Of a stretch of 64,000 nt of DNA, positions 15,987 through 24,085 are shown piece after piece; the first letter of the stretch is position 1, and the number at the start of each line of letters is the position of its first letter. This DNA comes from Actinoplanes sp. L3-i22. Lineage in GTDB: Bacteria > Actinomycetota > Actinomycetes > Mycobacteriales > Micromonosporaceae. Below the pieces are notes generated by a model. It did no database searches and had not been told where the DNA came from. It worked only from the letters and a program-made list of their open reading frames with translations. Location: the NCBI RefSeq assembly GCF_019704555.1, contig NZ_AP024745.1:8812501-8876500 (forward strand), given 5' to 3'. A program made the translations under genes and the position numbers.

Positions 15987-16982
15987 ATGAGAGTTCGTTT
16001 CGTGGTCCTGGCCGTCGTCGCCAGCCTGGCCCTGGTGGCCTGCTCCGACGACCCCGCCCCCCGGCCCGCCCCGACGACGGCCAGCCCGTCCGCGTCCGTC
16101 GAGCAGTTCTACGTGCAGCCGTCCGGGCCGGCGGTCGCCCAGGTCCAGCAGTGGACCGCGGAGGGCCGGACCGCCGACGCCACCGCGGTGCAGCGGATCG
16201 CCGACGCGCCGACCGCGGTCTGGTTCGCCGACGCCGATCCGGGTTTCGCCGACAAGGCCCGGGACCTGGTCACCGCCGCGCAGGCGGCCGGCCGGACCCC
16301 GGTGCTGGTGGCCTACTACGTTCCGCAACGGGACTGCGGCGGGCACTCCGGCGGCGGCGCGCCCGACGCGCAGGCCTACCGCCAGTGGATCGCCCAGCTC
16401 GCGGCCGCGGTGAACGGCTCCCCGGCGCTCGTCGTGCTGGAGCCGGACGCGGTCACGCACGTACTGCAGAATTGTCTTTCGGAATCGGCCGCCACGGAGC
16501 GTTATCAGCTCCTCGGGGAGGCCATCCGGGCCTTCAAGGCGGATCCTTGGGTGCGCGTCTACCTCGACGGCGGCAATCCGGGCTGGATCAAGGACATCGA
16601 TCGCGTCGTCGACTCGCTGCGGAAGGCCGGGGTCGCCGACGCGGACGGTTTCAGCCTCAACGTCGCCAACTTCGAAACCACCAAAGCCAACCTCGATTAC
16701 GGTACGGCCATCTCGGATCACCTGGGTGGCAAGCACTTCGTGATCGACACGAGCCGCAACGGCAACGGCCCCGCCGAGACCGAGGGGTCCGGGGACGGCC
16801 ACTGGTGCAACCCGCCCGGCCGCGCCCTCGGTCCGGCGCCGACCACCCAGACCGGCCAGCCCCGGGTCGACGCCTACCTGTGGGTGAAACGCCCCGGCGA
16901 GTCCGACGGCGCGTGCGGCGGCGGCGCCCCGGAGGCCGGCCGGTGGTGGCCGGAGTACGCCCTCGATCTGGCCACCGGCTGA
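15987..16982 (+). CDS. GH6 endoglucanase-like lipoprotein
   Basis: A 331-residue lipoprotein (lipobox LVAC after FVVLAVVASLA) with a glycoside hydrolase family 6 domain. Diagnostic segments are AYYVPQRDCGGHSGGG, LVVLEPDAVTHV (carrying the general-acid Asp region), VYLDGGNPGWI, GFSLNVANFETT, FVIDTSRNGNGP and WCNPPGRALG. GH6 enzymes cut beta-1,4-glucans by inversion. In Streptomyces a GH6 enzyme is encoded next to cslA-glxA and helps process the tip glycan; here the GH6 gene is about 6 kb from the CslA/GlxA-like pair, so a shared role is possible but unproven. AAGGGG precedes the ATG. Confidence 0.85.
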   Translation: MRVRFVVLAVVASLALVACSDDPAPRPAPTTASPSASVEQFYVQPSGPAVAQVQQWTAEGRTADATAVQRIADAPTAVWFADADPGFADKARDLVTAAQAAGRTPVLVAYYVPQRDCGGHSGGGAPDAQAYRQWIAQLAAAVNGSPALVVLEPDAVTHVLQNCLSESAATERYQLLGEAIRAFKADPWVRVYLDGGNPGWIKDIDRVVDSLRKAGVADADGFSLNVANFETTKANLDYGTAISDHLGGKHFVIDTSRNGNGPAETEGSGDGHWCNPPGRALGPAPTTQTGQPRVDAYLWVKRPGESDGACGGGAPEAGRWWPEYALDLATG

Positions 16983-17077
16983 CCCGTCCGGACGGTGGCA
17001 CGAATCGGTGATCTCCGATCCCGCAAGGTCCCCTAGATTTTTGGTCACCACACCGCACCGACACGGGGAGACCGAAA

Positions 17078-17533
17078 ATGTCCGCACGCAACCTTGCCCT
17101 TCTGATCGCCGCCGCCGGCCTCGCGCTGGGCGCCGCCGCCTGCGACTCCACCGGGGACACCGCCGGCGCGGCGCCGGCCCCGGGCGCCACCTCGGCCCGG
17201 CCCACGGCCGGCGCGACGCCTGCCGCGACCGCGACGACAACCGCCACCACGCGCGCCGCCTGCCCGGTCACCTCGGACGACCTGCAGCCCGCGGTCCGGA
17301 AGAAAGCCGGCGACAACACCGCGGAGATCGCGTTCGAGAAGATCGTCTGCTACCGGGACTACGCGGCGGCCACGACGCCGGAGAACAAGATCTCCGACGA
17401 GGAGTACTACGTCTTCAAGTACACCGCCGGCGACTGGTCGGTCCTCTCCAGCGGCACCGGCGACATCTGCCCCGGCGTCCCGGCCGACGTCACCAAGCAC
17501 TTCCGCGCCGCCCACTACGGCGCCTGCGACTGA
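17078..17533 (+). CDS. Small lipoprotein, function unknown
   Basis: A 151-residue lipoprotein: signal peptide SARNLALLIAAAGLALGAAAC with Cys at the lipobox, then an Ala/Thr/Pro-rich linker of about 45 residues, then a compact domain with three further Cys residues (AACPVTSDDLQ, KIVCYRDYAA, DICPGVPADV) and a final AHYGACD. The even number of Cys in the mature domain suggests disulfides. GGGGAG lies 7 bases before the ATG, and TAGATT at 17034-17039 is a candidate -10. No family recognised. Confidence 0.65.
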   Translation: MSARNLALLIAAAGLALGAAACDSTGDTAGAAPAPGATSARPTAGATPAATATTTATTRAACPVTSDDLQPAVRKKAGDNTAEIAFEKIVCYRDYAAATTPENKISDEEYYVFKYTAGDWSVLSSGTGDICPGVPADVTKHFRAAHYGACD

Positions 17534-17612
17534 CCGAATCGGCAGACAGGGCTCGCCGGCGGTCCGGGGAAATCGGTTGGCCGGGCGGCGCGTCTCCGGC
17601 AATCTTCCATCC

Positions 17613-18164
17613 ATGACCGCTGATGAGCTGACCGGCTGCGTGATCGTCTCCGGCATGCCGGGTGCCGGGAAGTCCACGGTGACCGGCCTGGCCGCCCGGC
17701 TGCTGCCCCGGGCCGCCCAGGTCAAAGGTGACGCCGTGAACGAGATGATCCGCAGCGGCCGGGTCGGCTTCCTGGGTGAGCCCGCGGACGAGGCCCTGCG
17801 CCAGGGCGACCTGTGCAACCGCAACATGGGCGCGCTCGCGGCCAACTTCGTCGACTTCGGCTTCACCGCGCTGATGGACACCGTGGTGGCCGACCGGGCC
17901 GAACTGGACCAGCTGTGCGGCCTGCTGGCCCCACGGCCGGTCCGGCTGGTCGTCCTGGCCCCGGGCGCGGCGGTCTGCCGGCACCGCAACGCCACCCGCG
18001 ACCCGGACGAGCGGTTCGAGTTCGACGGCTACGACCAGCTCGACGCCGACATGCGCGCCCAGCTCGGCCACCTCTGCTGGTGGTTCGACACGTCCACGCT
18101 GACCCCGCGGGAGACCGCCGCCCGACTGGTCCGCGAAACCACCCGACTAGCCCCGCTGCTGTGA
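17613..18164 (+). CDS. P-loop kinase-like protein (AAA_33 type)
   Basis: A 183-residue soluble protein with Walker A GMPGAGKST at residues 14-22 and a short-chain kinase fold similar to chloramphenicol phosphotransferase, gluconate kinase and zeta-like nucleotide kinases. DTVVADRAELDQLCGLL and LVVLAPGAAVCRHRNATRDP follow the pattern of these proteins (second strand, then a phosphate-sensing Arg region). The start at 17613 lacks an obvious ribosome-binding site; a TTG at 17577 in the same frame would add 12 residues. Substrate unknown. Confidence 0.7.
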   Translation: MTADELTGCVIVSGMPGAGKSTVTGLAARLLPRAAQVKGDAVNEMIRSGRVGFLGEPADEALRQGDLCNRNMGALAANFVDFGFTALMDTVVADRAELDQLCGLLAPRPVRLVVLAPGAAVCRHRNATRDPDERFEFDGYDQLDADMRAQLGHLCWWFDTSTLTPRETAARLVRETTRLAPLL

Positions 18165-18212
18165 CCGTCGCCCCAGCTCAGGGCGCGGCGCGACGGAGGA
18201 TTACGGTGTGGC

Positions 18213-19229
18213 GTGCCTGATGCCCGCCTCGTCGCGACCGTGACCGCTCCCCTGGGTGCCGCCGGCGCGCCCGAGATCATCCACCGGACCCTGCTCGTGC
18301 AGCGCGGCGACGCCGAGCTGGTCGTCCGGGATCTCGACGGGATCCGGCCGGAGCGGCGCTTCCCCGCGCCCTGGCCCCGCGACTACGGCTCGGTGACCGT
18401 CTCCCCGGGCGGCGATCTCGCGGTGTTCGGTGGGGTGCACGCGATCCGGGCCGTGGACGTCACCGGCGCGGTCCGCTGGGAGCTGCGGCACGGCTGCTGG
18501 TCGGCGGCCGTCTGCGAGGTGGCCCACGAGGCCTTCGACGAATACGCCGGCGAGCACTACCACGCCACGGCCGACAGCGGGTCGGCGGCGTTCTCCGCGG
18601 ACGGCCGGGTGGTCTGGGCGCACGTCCGCGCGAACCAGGGTGACGGCGAGGAGTGGCTGGTCCTGGACGCCGGGGACGGGACGGTGCTGGCGCGGGCCGA
18701 CACGATGACCGTCGGCTCGATGTCCTGGCACGTCGCGCATCCGGATCCGGCGTTCATGGGGCTGAGCATCGGCACCGGCGACGAGGACGCGCCGACGCTG
18801 TGGGGCCGCTGGGCCGGCGGGACCCTGACCGTGACACGCCTCCCGGGGGAGGTGCTGCTCGACGTCAGCCCGTCCGGCGAGCACTTCCTGACCGTGGACG
18901 TCGAGCAGTCGTCGCTGGGCCTGTACCGGGCCGTGGACGGCGCCGAGCTGCGGCGGGCGGACGCCGAGGACGACGACGAGGAGATCTGGGAGTACGCCGG
19001 CGCGGTCCCCTGGGACACCGTCGCGCTGGCCGGCGTCGAGGTCGAGGTCGACGAGCCGGAGCACTGGCTGATCGACCTGGGCACGATGACCGCGCGCGGG
19101 CCGGTGGCCTACCCGTTCCCGGTGTGGGGCCCGCCCCGGCCGGTGGGCCCGGGCACCTGGTGCACGGTCGCGCGCGACGACACCGCCGTGCACCTCTGGG
19201 CGCTAGCCGGCCTTCCGGAAGACGTCTAG
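18213..19229 (+). CDS. WD40/beta-propeller-like protein, function unknown
   Basis: A 338-residue protein without signal peptide or membrane segment. It has repeated strand-turn patterns (VTVSPGGDLAVFGG, AAFSADGRVVWAHV, LDVSPSGEHFLTVD) of a cytoplasmic propeller and an acidic stretch RADAEDDDEEIWEY. It starts with GTG; TACGGT ends 5 bases before it and GGAGGA lies 12 bases before it, so either a leaderless or a leadered start is possible. Its last 27 bases overlap the convergent methyltransferase gene. Confidence 0.6.
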   Translation: MPDARLVATVTAPLGAAGAPEIIHRTLLVQRGDAELVVRDLDGIRPERRFPAPWPRDYGSVTVSPGGDLAVFGGVHAIRAVDVTGAVRWELRHGCWSAAVCEVAHEAFDEYAGEHYHATADSGSAAFSADGRVVWAHVRANQGDGEEWLVLDAGDGTVLARADTMTVGSMSWHVAHPDPAFMGLSIGTGDEDAPTLWGRWAGGTLTVTRLPGEVLLDVSPSGEHFLTVDVEQSSLGLYRAVDGAELRRADAEDDDEEIWEYAGAVPWDTVALAGVEVEVDEPEHWLIDLGTMTARGPVAYPFPVWGPPRPVGPGTWCTVARDDTAVHLWALAGLPEDV

Positions 19230-19808
19230 GACGAACCACTCGTCCTCGTGGTGGATCAGCCGCTCCAGGCCGGGGCGGGCGGCGATCTCGGCGTGCACGT
19301 TGAAGCCGTCGTAGTTGCCCGGGTTCTCCCGGTCGCGGAAGTGGACCGAGAGCAGGTCGCCGCCCGGTTCCAGGCGGGCCAGCACGCCGTCCAGCATCGT
19401 CCGCAGGTCGGCGGCGGACAGGTAGTACAGCAGGTCGCCGATGACGACCAGGTCGAACGTGCCGTCCGGGAGTTCGGCGGGCAGGAGCGCCCGCTCCACC
19501 CGTACCGAAGGAATGTCGGTGACCAGGGAGCGGGCCTGGACCACCGCCTCGTCGACGCAGTCGACGGCCAGAATCTCGTCGCAGCGCGCCGCGAGCATCA
19601 CGGTGAGCCTGCCCACCGCGCAGCCCGGCTCGTAGCCGCGGCGGTAGCGCGGCCGGGGCAGACTGGCCATGGCGACCGCGTATTTGCGCTGGTCGCTCCA
19701 CTTGCTGGCATTGTCCCAGGGGTCGTCCTTGGCCTCGTAGAGGCCGATGAAATGGTCGAGGGAGAAGGACGCCTCCGGCGGAACGGCGTCACCCTGGGTA
19801 CGTGTCAC
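19203..19808 (-). CDS. SAM-dependent methyltransferase (NodS-like)
   Basis: A 201-residue class I methyltransferase. Motif I is GYEPGCAVGRLTVMLAARC, followed by the acidic residue of strand 2 in ILAVDCVDEAV, and motif post-I/IV is FDLVVIGDLLYYLS. The N-terminal FIGLYEAKDDPWDNASKWSDQRKY segment is typical of the NodS/nodulation methyltransferase subfamily. The GTG at 19808 has GGGAG about 8 bases upstream. A longer frame to 20018 overlaps the next gene and is rejected. Substrate unknown. Confidence 0.8.
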   Translation of the reverse strand: MTRTQGDAVPPEASFSLDHFIGLYEAKDDPWDNASKWSDQRKYAVAMASLPRPRYRRGYEPGCAVGRLTVMLAARCDEILAVDCVDEAVVQARSLVTDIPSVRVERALLPAELPDGTFDLVVIGDLLYYLSAADLRTMLDGVLARLEPGGDLLSVHFRDRENPGNYDGFNVHAEIAARPGLERLIHHEDEWFVLDVFRKAG

Positions 19809-19828
19809 CCGGCGATTCTCCCAAGCGG

Positions 19829-20962
19829 TCACCGGGACTGGACGGTCAGGGCGCCGACCCCCTCCTCCGAGTCGATCTTGAGGAAGGCGTCCTCCCGGAA
19901 ACGGACCGTCTCCCCCTTGTCGATGCCCTTGTCGGTGTCGCCGTAGAGGGTGACCGAGCCGGCGCCGTGCCGGAAGTACGCGCGCACCGCCTCCTTGCCG
20001 TCGGTGACGATCCGCCACGTGCCGATCCCGCCGCGCTCGACGATCGGGATCGCCGCGTCCTGATCAGGAACGGACATGTCCACGGTGGCCGCGCCGCCGT
20101 TCAGCTCGATGCCGCCGACCCGCCCGCCGGACAGGTCGAGGCCGGCCTCGCTGACCCCGCCGCGCAACCGCAGCGACCACCGCACCTTGTCGCTGAGCAG
20201 CACGTCGAGACGGGCCGTGCCGTTCTTCTTGCCGTTCGGGGCGACCGAGACCTTGACCGTGCCGTTGACCACGGCGGCCTTCGCGGTGATCGTGCTGTCG
20301 TCGGCGACCCCGATCTTGAAGAAGCCGTCGTCCACGTCGCCGATCTTGACGCGCAGCTGGGTGACGCCGTTGACCAGCTCGAAGGTGGCGGTGTTCGGGA
20401 TCGCGGGTGAGGTGGCGGGCGCGACCGGCGGGGCGGCGGCGGTGGTGGGCGCGACCGAGGCGGCGGCCGGTGGGGAGGCGCCGATCGAGACCGGCGGGGT
20501 GGCCGGCGGCGAGACGGCCGCGGTCGGCGCCGGCAGCGGCGGCGCCGGCAGGCCGGTGTCCTTCCCCAGGTCGTTGCGCGCGTAGCCGACGGCGGCGAAG
20601 ACACCGCCGCCGACCAGGACGGCGACGGCGGCGAGGAGCAGCGCGGGCTTCAGATCCTTTGTGGTACGGCCGTCCGGATCCCCGATCCACCGCGTGCCGT
20701 CGGACGTCTCGGACTCCCCCGCCGGCGGCCCGGTGTGCAGGGCCGGTCCGGTCCGGGTGGCGTCCACTCCGGGCAGCTCGTAGTGGTCGGCCGGCGGCCC
20801 GAGCCGGTGCGGGGCGTCGGGCCAGTAGTCGGAGATCCGGGGCCACCCGCTCGGAGCCCCGGACGGCTCGGTCTTCGGAACAGGACTCTCCACGTACGTC
20901 TCCTCGCTGCGGCCACGCGGCTCCCCATGCCCACGCCGGGTGGTCCGCTGAGGTATACGCAT
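19829..20962 (-). CDS. Single-pass membrane protein with extracellular domain, function unknown
   Basis: A 377-residue protein from an ATG at 20962 (AGGAG just upstream). A cytoplasmic Pro/Gly-rich N-terminus of about 100 residues is followed by one membrane segment (ALLLAAVAVLVGGGVFAAVGYA), an Ala/Pro/Thr-rich linker of about 60 residues, and an extracellular beta-rich domain containing LRVKIGDVDDGFFKIGVADDS and LDLSGGRVGGIELNGGAATVDMSVP. That last part has the repetitive strand pattern of surface domains that form a beta-solenoid. It is divergent from the AbfB-domain protein with a 144-base shared promoter region. Confidence 0.65.
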   Translation of the reverse strand: MRIPQRTTRRGHGEPRGRSEETYVESPVPKTEPSGAPSGWPRISDYWPDAPHRLGPPADHYELPGVDATRTGPALHTGPPAGESETSDGTRWIGDPDGRTTKDLKPALLLAAVAVLVGGGVFAAVGYARNDLGKDTGLPAPPLPAPTAAVSPPATPPVSIGASPPAAASVAPTTAAAPPVAPATSPAIPNTATFELVNGVTQLRVKIGDVDDGFFKIGVADDSTITAKAAVVNGTVKVSVAPNGKKNGTARLDVLLSDKVRWSLRLRGGVSEAGLDLSGGRVGGIELNGGAATVDMSVPDQDAAIPIVERGGIGTWRIVTDGKEAVRAYFRHGAGSVTLYGDTDKGIDKGETVRFREDAFLKIDSEEGVGALTVQSR

Positions 20963-21106
20963 CGGCTCCTGGTTCGGTTCGGCGACCGGAAGAAAAGATT
21001 TGTACGCGGTTTCCGGTGAAACCCTTGATATCCGGCACGCGCCCGACAAAGATCCTTATCGCTTCATTAAGTTCGTTTGCGTCAGGTTCTGCAGGAAGCG
21101 AATTAC

Positions 21107-21994
21107 ATGCCGGAAGAAGACTCCCCAGAGGGGTTGCGGGTCGGCGGCTGGTTGCCGCCGTATTCCCCCGAAGCGATGTTCCGCAAAGCTCCGATCCGGC
21201 CCACCACGCCCGCCGCTTTCCCGCCCGCGCCGATCCCCGGCTTTCCGGGCTGGAACCGCAGGTCCAGGCCGTTCCGGCGGCGGGCCGCGTTGGTCGCCGT
21301 CGCGGTGGCCACGCTGGGCGTGGCCGGGGTGACCGCCGGGTCCCTCGGCAGCGCTCAGAAGAAAGGCGATCCGGAGTTTCTCGCCGGTGGTGTCCCGCCA
21401 GCGCCACCGGTCGCCCAGACCGTCGTCATCGCCCCGATCCCCAGTTCAAGCCCGTCCACATTCGGGAGCGCTCCCACGACAACGCCATTGCGATATCGGC
21501 CGACGTCAAAGCCCGCCCCGTCGAAGAACCGGACCACCACCCCCGCCCCCTCCCCCACCGCCGTCACGTTGCGTGTCGGCACGACGGTTGCCCTGACCCT
21601 CGCCGACCAGCCCGGTTACCGGGTCCGGCACCGTAATTTCCTGGGTCGGACCGACGCCATCGGAACGTCCGGCAACCCCGGCGACCGGGCCGACTCGAGC
21701 TTCACCGTACGTATCGGTCTGGGGAATTCCGGATGCGTCTCGCTCGAATCTGTTAACTATCCCGGCTATTTCCTTCGGCACCAGAACTTCGAAATAAAGC
21801 TGAACCGCCGGGACCGGTCAGATCTGTTCGACCAGGACGCCACTTTCTGTCCGGTCGCGATTCGCTCGGGTGCCGCACTCACGTTGCGAGGCAACAATTA
21901 TCCGAAACGGTTCGTGACCGAATCGGGCGGGCGGCTGTATCTGCGGGAGACCACCGCGGAACGGGCGCTCGCACTCGTGCCGGGCCCCGCCTGA
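21107..21994 (+). CDS. Membrane-anchored protein with AbfB (CBM42-like) domain
   Basis: A 295-residue protein; the ATG at 21107 has AGGAAG 8 bases upstream. A 60-residue Pro-rich cytoplasmic part, one membrane segment (AALVAVAVATLGVAGVTAG) and a Pro/Ser/Thr linker lead to a domain of about 130 residues with two beta-trefoil-like units: GYRVRHRNFLGRT...ADSSFTVRIGL and NYPGYFLRHQNFEIKLNRRDRSDLFDQDATFCPV. This [Y-F]-x-R-H-x-N-F pattern is the hallmark of the AbfB arabinose-binding domain of arabinofuranosidases. No catalytic domain is attached, so it probably binds arabinose-containing glycan at the cell surface. Confidence 0.78.
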   Translation: MPEEDSPEGLRVGGWLPPYSPEAMFRKAPIRPTTPAAFPPAPIPGFPGWNRRSRPFRRRAALVAVAVATLGVAGVTAGSLGSAQKKGDPEFLAGGVPPAPPVAQTVVIAPIPSSSPSTFGSAPTTTPLRYRPTSKPAPSKNRTTTPAPSPTAVTLRVGTTVALTLADQPGYRVRHRNFLGRTDAIGTSGNPGDRADSSFTVRIGLGNSGCVSLESVNYPGYFLRHQNFEIKLNRRDRSDLFDQDATFCPVAIRSGAALTLRGNNYPKRFVTESGGRLYLRETTAERALALVPGPA

Positions 21995-22007
21995 GCCGAA
22001 CACGGCA

Positions 22008-22039
22008 TCAGCCGGAGCCGCGCGAACGGCTCCGGCTGA
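22008..22039. terminator. Terminator hairpin after the AbfB-domain gene
   Basis: Perfect 13-bp stem TCAGCCGGAGCCG / CGGCTCCGGCTGA with loop CGCGAA, 13 bases after the stop codon. Confidence 0.75.
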
Positions 22040-22052
22040 AGTGACAAAGACC

Positions 22053-22095
22053 GCGCTGGGTGCTGCCTCAAGGCCCCCGAAGCAGCACCCAGCGC
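22053..22095. terminator. Terminator hairpin after the beta-galactosidase operon
   Basis: Perfect 14-bp stem GCGCTGGGTGCTGC / GCAGCACCCAGCGC with a 15-base loop. It lies 13 bases beyond the GH42 stop, reading the minus strand. With the hairpin at 22008 it separates two convergent units. Confidence 0.75.
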
Positions 22096-22108
22096 CTGTC
22101 TCCGCAGC

Positions 22109-24085
22109 TCAGGCGCGCAGGATCAGCACGCCCCGGGGTTCCAGCACCCCGTCCGGGCCGAGGTCGACCGGCTCGGACGTCCGGTTGATCAGGAACCGGT
22201 GGTTCCCGCGCCGGGCCAGCTCCACCCGCCCACGCAGGGCGGACGGCAGCTCACTGGTCACCCCCGCGGCGTCCAGCAGTCCGGGCAGCACCGCGGCGAG
22301 CCCGTCCGCGCCGAGACGGGTGGAGACGTACGCCGCGGATCCGGCGCCCACCGCGCGCCGGGTGATCGCCGCACGTTCCGCCTGATCCCCGGTCTTGTAC
22401 CGGGCCAGGATCTCGACATCAGAATCGGTCACGTCGACCCGGTCGGTCCACAGCGTGCCGGTCGTCCCGTTGTCCAGCTCGACGGTCTCGCCGTCGAGCA
22501 GCGGGGCGAACTCCTCGATCCGGATGCCGAGCACGTCCCGCAGCGCACCCGGGTAGCCGCCGAGCCAGATCTGGTCGTTCTGGTCGACGACCCCGGAGAA
22601 GTACGTGGTGACCAGGTGGCCACCGCCCGCGACGTACGCTTCGAGCCGCTCCTTCAGCGCGGCCGGCACCATGTGCAGCACCGGCGCGATGACCATTTTA
22701 AAATCAAGAGCCCGGCTTGCCGGTACGACGTCGGCCCGGATGCCGTGGTCGAGCAGCGCCGTGTACCAGTCGAGCGCCTCCTGCCGGTACCGCAGCCGGT
22801 CGGTCGGGTGCGAGTCGTTCTCGGCCACCCACCACGACTCCCAGTCGAACAGGATCGCCACGTCGGCCGGCACCCGGTCGCTGCCGGCCAGGTCGGCCAG
22901 GTCCCGCAACCGCCCGCCGAGCTCGACCACCGAGCGGAACAGCGCGCTGTTCTCCCCGGCGTGCGGCACCATCGCCGAGTGGTACTTCTCGGCGCCGGCC
23001 TTCGACTGCCGCCACTGGAAGAAGCAGACCGCGTCGGCGCCGTGCGCCACGTGCGTGAGCGAGTCCCGGTGCAGCTCACCGGGCTTCTTCGCGACGTTGA
23101 TCGGCTGCCAGTTGACCGCGCTGGTGGAGTGCTCCATCAGGAACCACGGCCGGCCGCCGGCGATGTTGCCGGTCAGGTTCGCCGAGAAGGAGAGCTCGTC
23201 GCGGGCCTGCGGGCCGGGCAGCACGTAGTGGTCGTTGGAGACGAAGTCCACCTCGGGCGCCCAGTCGGCGTAGTTCATCGTGTTCATCTGGCCCATCACC
23301 ATGAAGTTCGTGGTGACCGGCACGTCCGGGCTGAGCTCGTGCAGCAGGTCCCGCTCGGCGCGCAGGTGGTCCTTGAGCGCGTCCGAGGAGAACCGTTTGA
23401 AGTCCAGGTTCTGCGTCGGGTTCGGGTGGGTGGCGGCCTGCCGGGGCGGGATGATCTGGTCCCAGTCGGAGTAGCGCTGGGACCAGAAGTCGGTGCCCCA
23501 CGCCTCGTTCAGCCCGTCCAGCGTGACGTACCGGTCGCGCAGCCAGGTGCGGAACGCGGTCGCCGCGTCGTCCGAGTAGTCGTAGACGTTGTGGCAGCCC
23601 AGCTCGTTGTTGACGTGCCACGCGGCGACGGCCGGGTGCTTGCCGTACCGGGTGGCCAGGGCCCGCACCAGGCGCAGGGCGTGCGCCCGGAACACCGGTG
23701 AGGTGGGCCGCCAGTGCTGACGGCCGCCCGGCCAGACGGTGTTGCCGAACTTGTCGACCGGCAGGATCTCCGGGTGCCGGGCGGTCAGCCACGGCGGCGG
23801 GGACGCGGTCGCGGTGGCCAGGTCGACCGCGATGCCACCGGCGTGCAGGAGATCGATGATCTCGTCCAGCCAGGCGAAGTCGTACACCTCGGGCCGGGGT
23901 TGGATCCTGGCCCAGGAGAAGATCGCCAGCGAGACGATGGTGACTCCGGCCTCGCGCATCGCGCGGACGTCCTCGACCCAGACCTCCCGCGGCCACTGCT
24001 CGGGGTTGTAGTCGGCGCCGTACTCCAGGCGGGGCGCCCCGGCGCGGCGCAGCCAGCGCCGGGGCGTCGTGTTGTCCGTTGTCAT
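22109..24085 (-). CDS. GH42 beta-galactosidase
   Basis: A 658-residue cytoplasmic enzyme (no signal peptide) of glycoside hydrolase family 42. The opening GADYNPEQWP is the family's signature; the acid/base Glu161 is in AWHVNNELGCH and the nucleophile Glu318 in WFLMEHSTSAVNW, positions typical for the family. The trimerisation domain and C-terminal beta-sandwich follow. Its ATG overlaps the stop of the binding-protein gene (ATGA), and it is the last gene of the uptake operon. It should hydrolyse beta-galactosides or short galactan oligomers taken up by the ABC system. Confidence 0.92.
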   Translation of the reverse strand: MTTDNTTPRRWLRRAGAPRLEYGADYNPEQWPREVWVEDVRAMREAGVTIVSLAIFSWARIQPRPEVYDFAWLDEIIDLLHAGGIAVDLATATASPPPWLTARHPEILPVDKFGNTVWPGGRQHWRPTSPVFRAHALRLVRALATRYGKHPAVAAWHVNNELGCHNVYDYSDDAATAFRTWLRDRYVTLDGLNEAWGTDFWSQRYSDWDQIIPPRQAATHPNPTQNLDFKRFSSDALKDHLRAERDLLHELSPDVPVTTNFMVMGQMNTMNYADWAPEVDFVSNDHYVLPGPQARDELSFSANLTGNIAGGRPWFLMEHSTSAVNWQPINVAKKPGELHRDSLTHVAHGADAVCFFQWRQSKAGAEKYHSAMVPHAGENSALFRSVVELGGRLRDLADLAGSDRVPADVAILFDWESWWVAENDSHPTDRLRYRQEALDWYTALLDHGIRADVVPASRALDFKMVIAPVLHMVPAALKERLEAYVAGGGHLVTTYFSGVVDQNDQIWLGGYPGALRDVLGIRIEEFAPLLDGETVELDNGTTGTLWTDRVDVTDSDVEILARYKTGDQAERAAITRRAVGAGSAAYVSTRLGADGLAAVLPGLLDAAGVTSELPSALRGRVELARRGNHRFLINRTSEPVDLGPDGVLEPRGVLILRA

